From contig CAVJHQ010000011.1 of assembly GCA_963649365.1 (NCBI GenBank), forward strand, positions 1 through 38,316: a stretch of DNA of 38,316 nucleotides. Direction: 5' to 3'. A model generated the notes under the pieces. The model had not been told where the DNA came from and ran no database searches. It saw nothing but the letters and a program-made list of their open reading frames with translations. Position numbers and translations under genes: made by a program. Positions 7,355 through 14,773 of this stretch are shown here, piece by piece. The first letter of the stretch is position 1. Each line of letters starts with the position of its first letter. Source of the DNA: Paratractidigestivibacter sp963649365 (GTDB taxonomy: Bacteria > Actinomycetota > Coriobacteriia > Coriobacteriales > Atopobiaceae).

Positions 7355-8569
7355 CTAGCAGGTTGGGTACTCGCCCTCCCACACGATGCGGCGGTACTGC
7401 TCGGGGTCGGTGTCGCCCTCGGTCGAGAAGCACAAAACCGAGCTCGTGCGGTCGAGGCCGATGGCGTCGCGCAGCTCCGCGTAGTCGGGGTCGGCCATGA
7501 GGGTGGCCACAAGGCCCGTGGTGACGGCGCCGGACTCGCCGGAGATCACGCGCGGGTCGCCCTTCTCGGGGGCGCCGAGAACGCGCATGCCGCGGGCCGT
7601 GACCCAGTCGGGGCAGGAGACGAACGCGGTCACGTGGTTGCGCAGGATGTCCCAGCCCAGGATGTTCGGCTCGCCGCAGCAGAGGCCCGCCATGATGGAG
7701 GGCATGTCGCCGTCGACGATGCGCGGGTCGCCGTCGCCGGCCGCGGCGCCCTTGTAGAGGCAGGCGGCAGGCGCGCACTCGGCCACGACGAACGTGGGCG
7801 GGTTGTCCGGGTAGAGGTTGGTGAAGTAGCCGACCACGGCGCCGGCGAGCGAGCCCACGCCGGCCTGCACGAAGACGTGCGTCGGGCGGTTGATGGCCAT
7901 GGAGCGCAGCTGCTCGGCAGCCTCGGAGGCCATGGTGCCGTAGCCCTCCATGATCCAGGACGGGATCTTCTCGTAGCCCTCCCAGGCGGTGTCCTGCACG
8001 ATCACGCCGCGCTCGCACGCGTCGGCCTCGGCGGCCGCCATGCGCACGCACTCGTCGTAGTTGACCTCCTCGATGGTGACCTCGGCGCCCTCGGCGGCGA
8101 TGTTGTCGAAGCGCGGCTTCGTGGAGCCCTTGGGCATGTGGACGACGGCCTTCTGGCCCAGGCGCTTGGCGGCCCAGGCGACGCCGCGGCCGTGGTTGCC
8201 GTCGGTGGCGGTGAAGAAGGTCGCCTGGCCGAAGTCGGAGGCGAGCTCGTCGGAGGTCAGGTAGTCGTAGGTGCAGTCGGCGACGTCGCGGCCCGTCTCG
8301 TCGGCGATGTAGTTGGCCATGGCGAAGGAGCCGCCGAGGACCTTGAAGGCGTTGAGGCCGAAGCGGTAGGACTCGTCCTTGACGCAGAGGTTCGCGAGGC
8401 CGAGGCGGGCGGCCTGGCCGTCGAGGCGGGCGAGCGGCGTGACCGAGTACTGGGGGAAGCTCCTGTGGAAGGCGCGGGCCTTCTCGACGTTCTCCAGGCT
8501 CATGATGCCAAGGTGCGCGTCCTCGCTCTTCGGCATATGGTTGACGGCCCACTCGATCTTCTCGCCCAT
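7355..8569 (-). CDS. dpaL: Diaminopropionate ammonia-lyase
   Basis: 404 aa PLP enzyme of the tryptophan-synthase-beta fold, matching E. coli YgeX/DpaL in length and motifs. PLP lysine K76 is in RFGLNAFKVLGG; TATDGNHGRGVAWAA is the phosphate/active-site region; QAGVGSLAGAV is the glycine loop. It converts 2,3-diaminopropionate to pyruvate and two ammonia, the last carbon step of the purine pathway. Two in-frame ATGs lie 6 nt apart (8575, 8569); 8569 is chosen because GAGGAG would touch the first but sits 6 nt from the second. First gene of dpaL-ygeY(-ygeW), with a good promoter and a putative operator upstream (8643-8692). Confidence 0.96.
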   Translation of the reverse strand: MGEKIEWAVNHMPKSEDAHLGIMSLENVEKARAFHRSFPQYSVTPLARLDGQAARLGLANLCVKDESYRFGLNAFKVLGGSFAMANYIADETGRDVADCTYDYLTSDELASDFGQATFFTATDGNHGRGVAWAAKRLGQKAVVHMPKGSTKPRFDNIAAEGAEVTIEEVNYDECVRMAAAEADACERGVIVQDTAWEGYEKIPSWIMEGYGTMASEAAEQLRSMAINRPTHVFVQAGVGSLAGAVVGYFTNLYPDNPPTFVVAECAPAACLYKGAAAGDGDPRIVDGDMPSIMAGLCCGEPNILGWDILRNHVTAFVSCPDWVTARGMRVLGAPEKGDPRVISGESGAVTTGLVATLMADPDYAELRDAIGLDRTSSVLCFSTEGDTDPEQYRRIVWEGEYPTC

Positions 8570-8642
8570 CGGCATCTCCTCTTTGCTCAGGCGTGGCACA
8601 GACTTGCATCGATTGTATTGCCGACATTTTGTTTGGCTGGCA

Positions 8643-8658
8643 AACAATCAGTTTGTAA
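8643..8658 (-). promoter_or_regulatory. Putative purine-regulon operator at the dpaL promoter
   Basis: AACAATCAGTTTGTAA matches 13 of 16 positions of the AACAAACTGTTTGTTA site upstream of the PAS-HTH regulator gene (37140-37155). It begins 5 bp downstream of the -10 hexamer, over the expected start point, a position suited to repression. Confidence 0.5.
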
Positions 8659-8663
8659 TTCCT

Positions 8664-8692
8664 AATATACGCACTGATTTTTAGAGTTTCAA
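8664..8692 (-). promoter_or_regulatory. Sigma-70-type promoter of dpaL
   Basis: Minus strand: TTGAAA (8692-8687), 17-nt spacer, TATATT (8669-8664). Each hexamer differs from consensus at one base. It lies in the only AT-rich stretch upstream of dpaL, giving a leader of about 90 nt. Confidence 0.65.
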
Positions 8693-8750
8693 GACTGGTT
8701 TTATACGCACGGGTGAGCGTTGCGTTAAATCCCGCGAACGCGAGGGGCAG

Positions 8751-9047
8751 CTAGACGAGCCCCGAGGCGGCGAGGTCCTTCTCCGCAAGGCCGCGCAGGT
8801 AGTCCGGGCGCTTGAGTCCGAGCTGCGCGGCGCGCGCGTCGATGAGCTCGACGCGGCTGAGCGGCTCCTTGAACCCGACCTGGCGCATCTCCTCCCCGAA
8901 CATCATGGGCCGACCGGGTCCCGTGACGACCGGGCCGGAGGGCTCGCCATGGAAGATGCCCTTGCTCGCGTCGTCTTCCCATTGGTCAAGCTGCTCGGGC
9001 GTTATGCCGAACCGCTCCTCGATTTCCTCGGCGGACAGAACCTTCAT
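8751..9047 (-). CDS. Small acidic protein, possible ribbon-helix-helix antitoxin-like
   Basis: 98 aa, preceded by GAGAGGGG. The N-terminal segment (LSAEEIEERFGITPEQLDQWEDD) looks like a small helical DNA-binding unit. A GPVVTGPGRP-MFGEEM linker leads to LSRVELIDARAAQLGLKRPDYLRGLAEKDL, which resembles the RHH helices of CopG-type antitoxins. No toxin gene is adjacent. It is in the same direction as dpaL, 180 bp upstream, but dpaL has its own promoter in that gap. Reality of the gene is fairly likely from length, RBS and codon use; function is a guess. Confidence 0.6.
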   Translation of the reverse strand: MKVLSAEEIEERFGITPEQLDQWEDDASKGIFHGEPSGPVVTGPGRPMMFGEEMRQVGFKEPLSRVELIDARAAQLGLKRPDYLRGLAEKDLAASGLV

Positions 9048-9232
9048 CTCTGCCCCTCTCTATGTATTAAGAGGCCCACCATATATGACGCACGGGACAA
9101 GAATTGATTGAGGGCCGAGCCGGCGGCAGTTTTGAAATAGCAGCCCGATTGCCCGAGGCGCCGTGCCGCTCCCGGCCGAGCGCCCGGACAGATGGTCAGC
9201 CCTCACCAGCCGCCATTAAAGGAAGACCCCCT

Positions 9233-9282
9233 GCTCTTCTACCTTGCTTTTAGGTAGAAGAGCTTGACCTTAAGGTCAAGCT
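9233..9282. repeat. Two abutting perfect inverted repeats
   Basis: The first is a 12-bp stem GCTCTTCTACCT/AGGTAGAAGAGC (9233-9244 with 9252-9263, 7-nt loop). The second is an uninterrupted 22-bp palindrome at 9261-9282 centred on CCTTAAGG. They share three bases. No T-tract follows on either strand, so neither is an obvious terminator. Confidence 0.8.
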
Positions 9283-9600
9283 GCGAGGACGAAAGCCCAG
9301 GAAGGTAAGGGCTAACGATAAAGCTCTCCGCAAACATAGCCCGCAGACAGATCATCGCGTTGACGCTCATGACGATGCCCACGATCGGCCGAGGATTCAG
9401 GACGGGGATACGACTGCTTCTCGCCGGCCATGTTGCCGAGGGGCTCGCAAGCAATCAGTTTGTCTTCCCAGCCGTCGCCGGGGCCTTCTTGACCGCACTC
9501 GATCTTCTGGTTGGCGCGATATATTTGGCAGCGAAACGCTGCTCCTGAAATAGCCACGTCAAAGAATGACAAGTGGTCCGGGCGGTGCCCCGAAAACGAA

Positions 9601-9663
9601 TAACGCACAAGTTCGCCCTTAACACGCGGATTGAATCGCTTCAGTCGGCAAACTTGCGCGTTG
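9601..9663. repeat. 63-bp palindromic intergenic repeat, copy B
   Basis: Second copy of the element at 451-513, same length. The ends TAACGCACAAGTT (9601-9613) and AACTTGCGCGTTG (9651-9663) still pair apart from two positions. It lies 17 bp from the 3' end of the guanine deaminase gene. Copy A is likewise just past a gene's 3' end. Confidence 0.75.
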
Positions 9664-9680
9664 TTCAGCGAGAAACACCC

Positions 9681-10964
9681 CTACCCCAGGCCGATCTCCC
9701 GCCCGGCGACGAACTTGCGCGCCAGGCGGGCGCCATCGCTGCCGAGGTGGACGCAGCGCTCGAGGCGCTCGGGCACCCCGAGCTCGCGCGGGGCGCGCAG
9801 GGCCGAGTCGTCGACCACGAGCGCGTCGAAGTCGTAGCCTTCCTCGAACTTGCCCACGAACCCGAAGAACGAGCCGCCGCCCACGGTGGCGAGCCAAAGG
9901 GCTTCTTGCCAGGTCAAAGGCGCTAATTCCTGGTCCACCAGGCGCCAGCGGAGCTTCGATGCCGCCACGGCGTCCGACATCGCGCGCCACATCGAGAGGC
10001 TCGCGCCGCCCGCCACGTCGGTGCCGAGCCCCACCGAGAGACCCTCGTCGAGGTAGCGCCGCACCGGAGCGATGCCGCTGGCCAGCTGCGCGTTGCTCTG
10101 CGGGCAGTGCGCCACGTAGGTCCCCGTACGGCGCAGCAGGTCGACCTCCTCGTCGCTCGAGTAGACGCAGTGCGCCATCACGGTATGCGGGCCCAGCAGC
10201 CCGAAGCGCTCGTACGCCGCGCCGTAGCAGCTCGCCCACGGGCAGAGCTCGCGCACCCACGCAACCTCGGAAAGGTTCTCGGAAAGGTGGCTCTGCACGG
10301 GCACGTCGAACTCCTCGCGGATCCAGCCGAGCTCCTTCATGAGGCCGTCGGTCACGCTCGGGGTAAAGCGCGGGGTAAGGATGGGGCGCGTGCGCTCGTA
10401 ACGGCCCGCCACATCGTCCAGCCAGCGGCGGGTCGCGGCGGCCGACGCCCCGCTCGTCTCCACGAGGGAAAGCGGCGAGTTGCGGTCCATGTTGACCTTG
10501 CCCACGTAGCTCACGAGCCCCGTGGCCTCGAGCTTGTCCATGAGCAGGCGCGTGGCCGGCACGTGGATGGTGCCGAAGACAGCCGCTCGGCAGGTGGGGC
10601 TGCGGCGCAGGTCGTCGGCGAAGATCGAATAGGCGCGCTCGGCGTAGGCGAGGTCGCGGTAACGGGCCTCTTCCGGGAAGGTGTAGGTGTTCAGCCACTC
10701 GATGAGCTCGCGGTCCATGCCGAGCCCGCGGAACGCGTACTGCGGCGCATGGACGTGGATGTCGCTCATACCGGGGATCACGAGGGCGTCTCCGCAGTCG
10801 ACGACGCGCAGCCCGGCGTAGGCGTCGGGAAGCTCCGCCACGTCCCAGACGCCCGCGCATTTGCCGTCCACGCACACGGCGCACGCGCCTTCCTCGCAGG
10901 CGACCTCGGTTTGCGAGGTGTTCCAGCAGATGTTTCCCTTAAGGACAAAAGAATCGCTGGTCAT
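9681..10964 (-). CDS. guaD: Guanine deaminase
   Basis: 427 aa amidohydrolase. Zinc ligands and guanine-deaminase motifs are present: DIHVHAPQYAFRG (H70, H72), SHLSEN, MAHCVYSSDEE, AHCPQSNAQLASG and GTDVAGG. YVGKVNMDRNSP is also typical. It hydrolyses guanine to xanthine and ammonia, feeding the xanthine dehydrogenases of this locus. ATG 10964 is chosen with GGGGAGAG 7 nt upstream rather than the codon at 11003. It follows the ketopantoate-reductase-family gene by 63 bp in the same direction, so they may form an operon. Confidence 0.93.
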   Translation of the reverse strand: MTSDSFVLKGNICWNTSQTEVACEEGACAVCVDGKCAGVWDVAELPDAYAGLRVVDCGDALVIPGMSDIHVHAPQYAFRGLGMDRELIEWLNTYTFPEEARYRDLAYAERAYSIFADDLRRSPTCRAAVFGTIHVPATRLLMDKLEATGLVSYVGKVNMDRNSPLSLVETSGASAAATRRWLDDVAGRYERTRPILTPRFTPSVTDGLMKELGWIREEFDVPVQSHLSENLSEVAWVRELCPWASCYGAAYERFGLLGPHTVMAHCVYSSDEEVDLLRRTGTYVAHCPQSNAQLASGIAPVRRYLDEGLSVGLGTDVAGGASLSMWRAMSDAVAASKLRWRLVDQELAPLTWQEALWLATVGGGSFFGFVGKFEEGYDFDALVVDDSALRAPRELGVPERLERCVHLGSDGARLARKFVAGREIGLG

Positions 10965-11027
10965 CGGTCCACTCTCCCCTACTTGCAACAAGCCTTGCAC
11001 CAACCCTGCGAGTGCCGTTCGCGCGGC

Positions 11028-11942
11028 CTAAAACCCCGCCTCGATTTCCCGCACGCGCTCATAGAGCCAGTCGTTCGTCGGCGTGAGGATGCCGTGCGCG
11101 CGCCCAAGCTCGCGGATGGTGCCCGCGAACTCCTCGACCTCGGTCCTCTTGCCGTTCACGCGGTCCTGCGCCATCGACGGCATGCCGTCCGGGTCGAGCC
11201 CCGCCATGAGCTCGACCATCTGCGAGAGGTCGGCCTCGGTAAGAAGGACACCCTCCGCCTCGGCCACCGCGCGCACCTCGCGCATGGCCGCCACGAAGCA
11301 GCGCAGCTGCTCGCCGCCCGGCTCGAGCACCGTGCCGTACGTGCCGCCGTACACCATGCACGTCTGGTTCACGCCCACGTTGAGCATGAGCTTGGTCCAC
11401 ATGCGCCGCACGATGTCGGCCTCGACGGTGTGGGAGATCCCCGCGCGCGCATACAGGTCGGCCAGGTCCTCGACCACGCCCGGGGCCGTGCCTTCCGCCG
11501 CCCCGAAGCGAATCTCGCCCGTGTGGGTGTAGGTCATCGCGTCTCCGATATAGACCGCGTCCATCCCCTGCGCCACCGAGAGCACCGTCCGCTCCCAGCC
11601 GAACCGCTCGGCGATCGTCTTCTCGCTGCGGATGCCGTTGCACAAAGAAGCGATGCGCGTCTGCGGCCCCACGACGGCCTCCATGGTCTCCAGCGCCGTG
11701 GCCAGCCCCGTCGTCTTGATGGTCAGGATCACCGCGTCGGCCACGCGCGCCTTGCTCGCGGGCACCGTCGCGATCCCGCACTTCTCGCCGTTCACGGTCA
11801 CGGCGTCGTCCGCGTGCCGCGCGAACCGCTCGTCGTCCATGACGAACTCGACCGTGCCCGGCCCGAGCGCCCGCTCGATCATCGTCCCGTACAGCAGCCC
11901 CACGGCTCCCTTGCCTATGATCGCGACCTTCTCTATACGCAC
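11028..11942 (-). CDS. Ketopantoate reductase (PanE/ApbA) family oxidoreductase
   Basis: 304 aa with N-terminal Rossmann motif AIIGKGAVG (residues 7-15), an ILTIKTTGLATALE segment typical of PanE and the C-terminal helical domain with MWTKLMLNVGVNQT, which carries the catalytic lysine. The family reduces 2-oxo acids with NADPH; PanE makes pantoate, but paralogues use other substrates, and no other pantothenate gene is here. Start is GTG 11942 with AAGGGG 6 nt upstream; an ATG at 11984 has only a weak site. It is divergent from the 159-aa gene on the plus strand and upstream of guanine deaminase. Confidence 0.8.
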   Translation of the reverse strand: MRIEKVAIIGKGAVGLLYGTMIERALGPGTVEFVMDDERFARHADDAVTVNGEKCGIATVPASKARVADAVILTIKTTGLATALETMEAVVGPQTRIASLCNGIRSEKTIAERFGWERTVLSVAQGMDAVYIGDAMTYTHTGEIRFGAAEGTAPGVVEDLADLYARAGISHTVEADIVRRMWTKLMLNVGVNQTCMVYGGTYGTVLEPGGEQLRCFVAAMREVRAVAEAEGVLLTEADLSQMVELMAGLDPDGMPSMAQDRVNGKRTEVEEFAGTIRELGRAHGILTPTNDWLYERVREIEAGF

Positions 11943-12084
11943 GGCGGACCCCTTTCGACCTTTGGCGGATTGGTTTTCCCTCATCTTCGCATTGGATTAT
12001 ATTTGCGTGAGTCTAAACGCATTCCCGCGAGCAGCAACGTATTCGCGCGGGAAGCAAACGCCCGTATTTGCCGAGGAGGACACG

Positions 12085-12564
12085 GTGCTCGACATCATCA
12101 ATGCGCAGGAGGCCAAAGAGCTCGTCGCCGAGGCCAGCCCCGACCGCGAGATCGCCGCCAACGACACCTTGGCCGCCTCCGCCATGAAGTGGGCCATCCA
12201 CAACGCCATCGGGCGCACGGACTCGCGCATCCGCACCTACGCCAAGTTCGGCAAGACCCAGCTCTCCGTCAAGTTTGCGCCGAGCGACGTCGACTGCGCG
12301 GGCGAGGGCAACTCCTTCTACAACGACCTCGTGGGCAACTCGAACACCTACGTGGCCGACGCGATCTGCGACATCATCTACGGGCGCGAGCAGGACATGA
12401 TCAGCCCCATCCAGACCGCTCGCCTGCTCAACACCTACTCGACGCAGCTCTCCAAGTTCGTGCGCGACCTCGGCCGCCTCGGGTACGCCGTCCGCGTTGG
12501 CGACGGCGCCGAGAAGGGCAACGGCAAGATGGACGACTCGACCATCATTATCAACTGGGCGTAG
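12085..12564 (+). CDS. Unrecognised 159-aa protein
   Basis: Starts GTG with GAGGAGG 5 nt upstream. GC-rich third positions throughout indicate a real gene. No signal peptide or membrane segment. Sequence features: N-terminal helical stretch (VLDIINAQEAKELVAEASPDREIAANDTLAASAMKW kept in part here), a middle with GEGNSFYNDLV and a polar C-terminus rich in Asp/Lys. The segment IQTARLLNTYSTQLSKFVRDLGRLGYAV looks like a helix-turn-helix-sized bundle. I do not recognise the family. It is one of only two plus-strand genes in the middle of the locus, and crcB follows 91 bp later. Confidence 0.7.
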   Translation: MLDIINAQEAKELVAEASPDREIAANDTLAASAMKWAIHNAIGRTDSRIRTYAKFGKTQLSVKFAPSDVDCAGEGNSFYNDLVGNSNTYVADAICDIIYGREQDMISPIQTARLLNTYSTQLSKFVRDLGRLGYAVRVGDGAEKGNGKMDDSTIIINWA

Positions 12565-12598
12565 CGGATTCGTTTGCGCGGTCGGGGAACCGGTCGCG

Positions 12599-12626
12599 TC
12601 GGCGCAGGGGTATCGGCGCAGGGGTA
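12599..12626 (+). repeat. 14-bp tandem duplication upstream of crcB
   Basis: Two perfect copies of TCGGCGCAGGGGTA in the 91-bp gap between the 159-aa gene and crcB, probably a slippage duplication within the crcB leader. Confidence 0.85.
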
Positions 12627-12655
12627 TCGACACCTTTAGAGTTTTGGAGAGACGT

Positions 12656-13024
12656 ATGGAAGCACTTGCGGTCGCGGTCGGCGGGGCGCTCGGAAGCCTA
12701 GGGCGCTGGCTCATCGGCAACGCGCTGCGGGCGTCGTTCCCGGGGATTCCCGCCGGCACCTTCGTCGCGAACATCCTGGCCGGCCTCGTCATCGGAACCG
12801 TTACCGGGGCTCATGCGCAGACGCCGCTCCCCGGCGAGGTCAAGGCGCTTCTTACCGTCGGCTTCTGCGGCGGGCTCTCCACCTTCTCGACCTTCTCGAA
12901 CGAGACCTTCGCCCTTATCGAGGGCGGCAACGTCGGCGGGGCCGCGCTGAACATCGCGGCGAACGTCGCCTCATGCCTCGTCGCGGTCTGGGCGGGAAAC
13001 CGGCTGGGCGCGGCGCTCGGTTAG
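12656..13024 (+). CDS. crcB: Fluoride channel CrcB/FluC
   Basis: 122 aa, four predicted membrane helices. Family motifs GGALGSLGRWLIG at the N-terminus and GFCGGLSTFSTFSNE in the third helix, where the STFSTF residues line the fluoride path. The protein dimerises in the inner membrane and exports fluoride. Start ATG 12656 with GGAGAG 5 nt upstream. Only one copy is present, which suits the homodimeric form. No crcB-type fluoride riboswitch was recognised in the leader, which instead has a 14-bp tandem repeat. Confidence 0.93.
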   Translation: MEALAVAVGGALGSLGRWLIGNALRASFPGIPAGTFVANILAGLVIGTVTGAHAQTPLPGEVKALLTVGFCGGLSTFSTFSNETFALIEGGNVGGAALNIAANVASCLVAVWAGNRLGAALG

Positions 13025-13130
13025 GCGGTTAAGACAGCCGGCTTCGCGCGGGAACGGGCGAAATAGCCGTCACAGCGCGCCGACGCGAAAAGCCCTGCAA
13101 GCGGTCGCGCGCGGCCAAATTACCAAAAAA

Positions 13131-13157
13131 GACGGGGCCGCGCCATGCAGCCCCGCC
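13131..13157 (-). terminator. Intrinsic terminator of the CPBP protease gene
   Basis: 11-bp stem with two G-U pairs (13131-13141 with 13147-13157), 5-nt loop, followed on the minus strand by TTTTTTGG. It lies about 60 bp past the stop of the gene at 13218-14123. Confidence 0.85.
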
Positions 13158-13217
13158 ATCCGAATCCGATCGCCGCCCGAAGGCCCGGACATGAATGTCT
13201 ACGTTCTCGTCCTCGTC

Positions 13218-14123
13218 CTACTCGGCCCGGTGCATCTTGCGCCAGTCGTGGACAAGAAGCACGAGGAGCGGCACGTAGAGCAGCAGGGTTCCGATCAGCG
13301 CGCCCTGGCCGCTGCGGTCGGCCTGGGTGTAGAAAATCGCCGCCGAGTCGAGCGCCGAACCCGACTGGGTCCAGATGGTGAACAGGAAGAAGTTGTTGAC
13401 CCAGTGGATGACGCAGCCGGGCATGCAGTTGCCGTACACGACGTCCGAAAGATACATGACCACGCCGGCGACGAAGTACGACAGGCACGCCATGACGATC
13501 AGCGGCGTATCGGTCTGCGAAGTGACCTCGGGGTTGAAGAAGTGGCAGGCCATGAAGAATGCGGTCGAGAGGACGCCCCAGGCGATGCACTTGAACGTGG
13601 GGCGGATGTTGTTGCCGCAGGTCGCGCGCAGGAACACGCAGCGGTACATGACCTCTTCCCAAGTCGTCTGGGTCCAAACGAGCAGCAGGCAGATGACGAA
13701 GTTGACCATGACGGGCACGGGCCCCACGGGATTGAGCGTCGTTACGCCGTCGTTGTCGCCCATAAGGAACCCGACGATCATCGTGAGCACGAAGCCGGCG
13801 CCCCACGCAAGGGCAATCCTCTTGCACTGCTTCCAGTCGACGGCTCCGTCGACGCCCAGGATGAGCTCACGGATCGTCGTCTTGAGGACTATGCGCGAAA
13901 GCCATGCGGTCACGGCGAGCGAGAGGGCAAAACCAGAAAGCACAGAGACAAGCTCCGGCAGCCAATACCAGGCCGCGCCCAAGTGCCAAAGCCTGGTCAC
14001 AACGCCGGGCACCATAAAGCACACGATTGCCGCGACGTTCGCAAGCACAAAGAAGAGAACCCAACGCCAAGCACGAGCCTCGTTCGGAACGGCAGGTGCC
14101 TTGGCAACGTTTGCCTTTTTCAT
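13218..14123 (-). CDS. CPBP family intramembrane metalloprotease
   Basis: 301 aa polytopic membrane protein with about eight hydrophobic helices. CPBP/ABI motifs are in order: EExxxR (TTWEEVMYRCVFLR), FxxxH (FFMACHFFNP) and HxxxN (VIHWVNNFF). The family covers CAAX-type prenyl-protease relatives, bacteriocin self-immunity and uncharacterised proteases. ATG 14123 has AAAGGAA 6 nt upstream. It stands alone between its terminator and the 41-bp repeat array; nothing links it to purine catabolism. Confidence 0.85.
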   Translation of the reverse strand: MKKANVAKAPAVPNEARAWRWVLFFVLANVAAIVCFMVPGVVTRLWHLGAAWYWLPELVSVLSGFALSLAVTAWLSRIVLKTTIRELILGVDGAVDWKQCKRIALAWGAGFVLTMIVGFLMGDNDGVTTLNPVGPVPVMVNFVICLLLVWTQTTWEEVMYRCVFLRATCGNNIRPTFKCIAWGVLSTAFFMACHFFNPEVTSQTDTPLIVMACLSYFVAGVVMYLSDVVYGNCMPGCVIHWVNNFFLFTIWTQSGSALDSAAIFYTQADRSGQGALIGTLLLYVPLLVLLVHDWRKMHRAE

Positions 14124-14247
14124 ACCGTATTCCTTTCGCTTTGGGGGGAGATGCAACTATAAATCCTCGCCGCGAAGATTACAACGACATTTCGAAAGAA
14201 AATCGGCTCAACCTGAGCCATGCGCCGCGCGGCCACGTCTTTCGCCG

Positions 14248-14720
14248 CGCAATCTGCCGCAGCCACGGCCCGGGCGCCCTGAAACCGCGCCGCGCAGCAA
14301 CGGGCACGGCCACAGCGCCCCGGATTGTCGCCGCGCAGCAACGGGCACGGCCCAGGCGCCCCGAAACCCTGCCGCGCAGCAACGGGCACGGCCCAGGCGC
14401 CCCGGATTGTCGCCGCGCAGCAACGGACAGGGCCCAGGCGCCCCGAAATGCCGCCGCGCAGCAACGCCGCTTTACTGCGCGGTGACAATCCAGGGCGCTT
14501 CTCTTCCCACGGTTGCTGCGCGGCGATAATCCGGGGCGCGCGATCGCCGACCATTACTGCGCAGCGCCAGTCCAGGGCGCTTCTCTTCCCACGGTTGCTG
14601 CGCGACGACGATCCGGGGCGAATGCTCGCCGACGGTTGCTGCGCGGCGGCAATCCGGGGCGCGCGCCTACCGACCATTACTGCGCGGCGCGATTACGGGG
14701 CCGGGACGGGCCGGCCATGC
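14248..14720. repeat. Array of 41-bp tandem repeats that inverts orientation midway
   Basis: Exact 41-bp periodicity. Four full units in one orientation start at 14289, 14330, 14371 and 14412 (each beginning GCCGCGCAGCAACGG), flanked by a degenerate unit before and a partial one after. Six units in the opposite orientation start at 14475, 14516, 14557, 14598, 14639 and 14680 (each beginning CTGCGC). Shared core read in the second orientation: TTGCTGCGCGG, then CCGGGGCGC. About 17 bp per unit varies, with alternating sub-types (units 14475 and 14557 share CTTCTCTTCCCACGGTTG; units 14516 and 14639 end in CGACCATTA). 41 is not a multiple of 3 and no frame has an RBS, so it is not coding. It fills the space between the CPBP gene start and the GntR gene stop. 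Confidence 0.93.
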
Positions 14721-14773
14721 GGACAGCAAGGCGCCCATGAGCAGTCGGCCCGGCAAGCCGTCGGGCGCGCAGC

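Larger units (their letters stand above)
9048..9680. other. Gene-poor stretch with repeats and possible coding remnants
   Basis: No convincing gene in 630 bp. Base composition is lower in GC than the neighbours. A plus-strand frame at 9369-9548 (60 codons) reads as a hydrophobic peptide with one candidate membrane helix (NQFVFPAVAGAFLTALDLL) but has no RBS. Two minus-strand frames (9312-9608, 9239-9454) overlap it in different phases and could be a frameshifted relic. The stretch also holds the twin palindromes (9233-9282), an imperfect regulon-type site (9450-9465, AGCAATCAGTTTGTCT) and repeat copy B (9601-9663). Confidence 0.5.

Noticed and set aside
8666..8710. Direct repeat TATACGCAC (8666-8674 and 8702-8710) upstream of dpaL
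   Set aside because: Nine bases only, one copy overlaps the -10 region, and the same string also occurs at the panE-family start at 11934-11942, so probably chance.
12565..12655. Fluoride riboswitch ahead of crcB
   Set aside because: The leader lacks a recognisable crcB-motif fold; a 14-bp tandem duplication is there instead.
14248..14720. CRISPR array
   Set aside because: 41-bp period is too short for a repeat plus spacer, the variable part recurs between units, orientation flips, and no cas gene is present.
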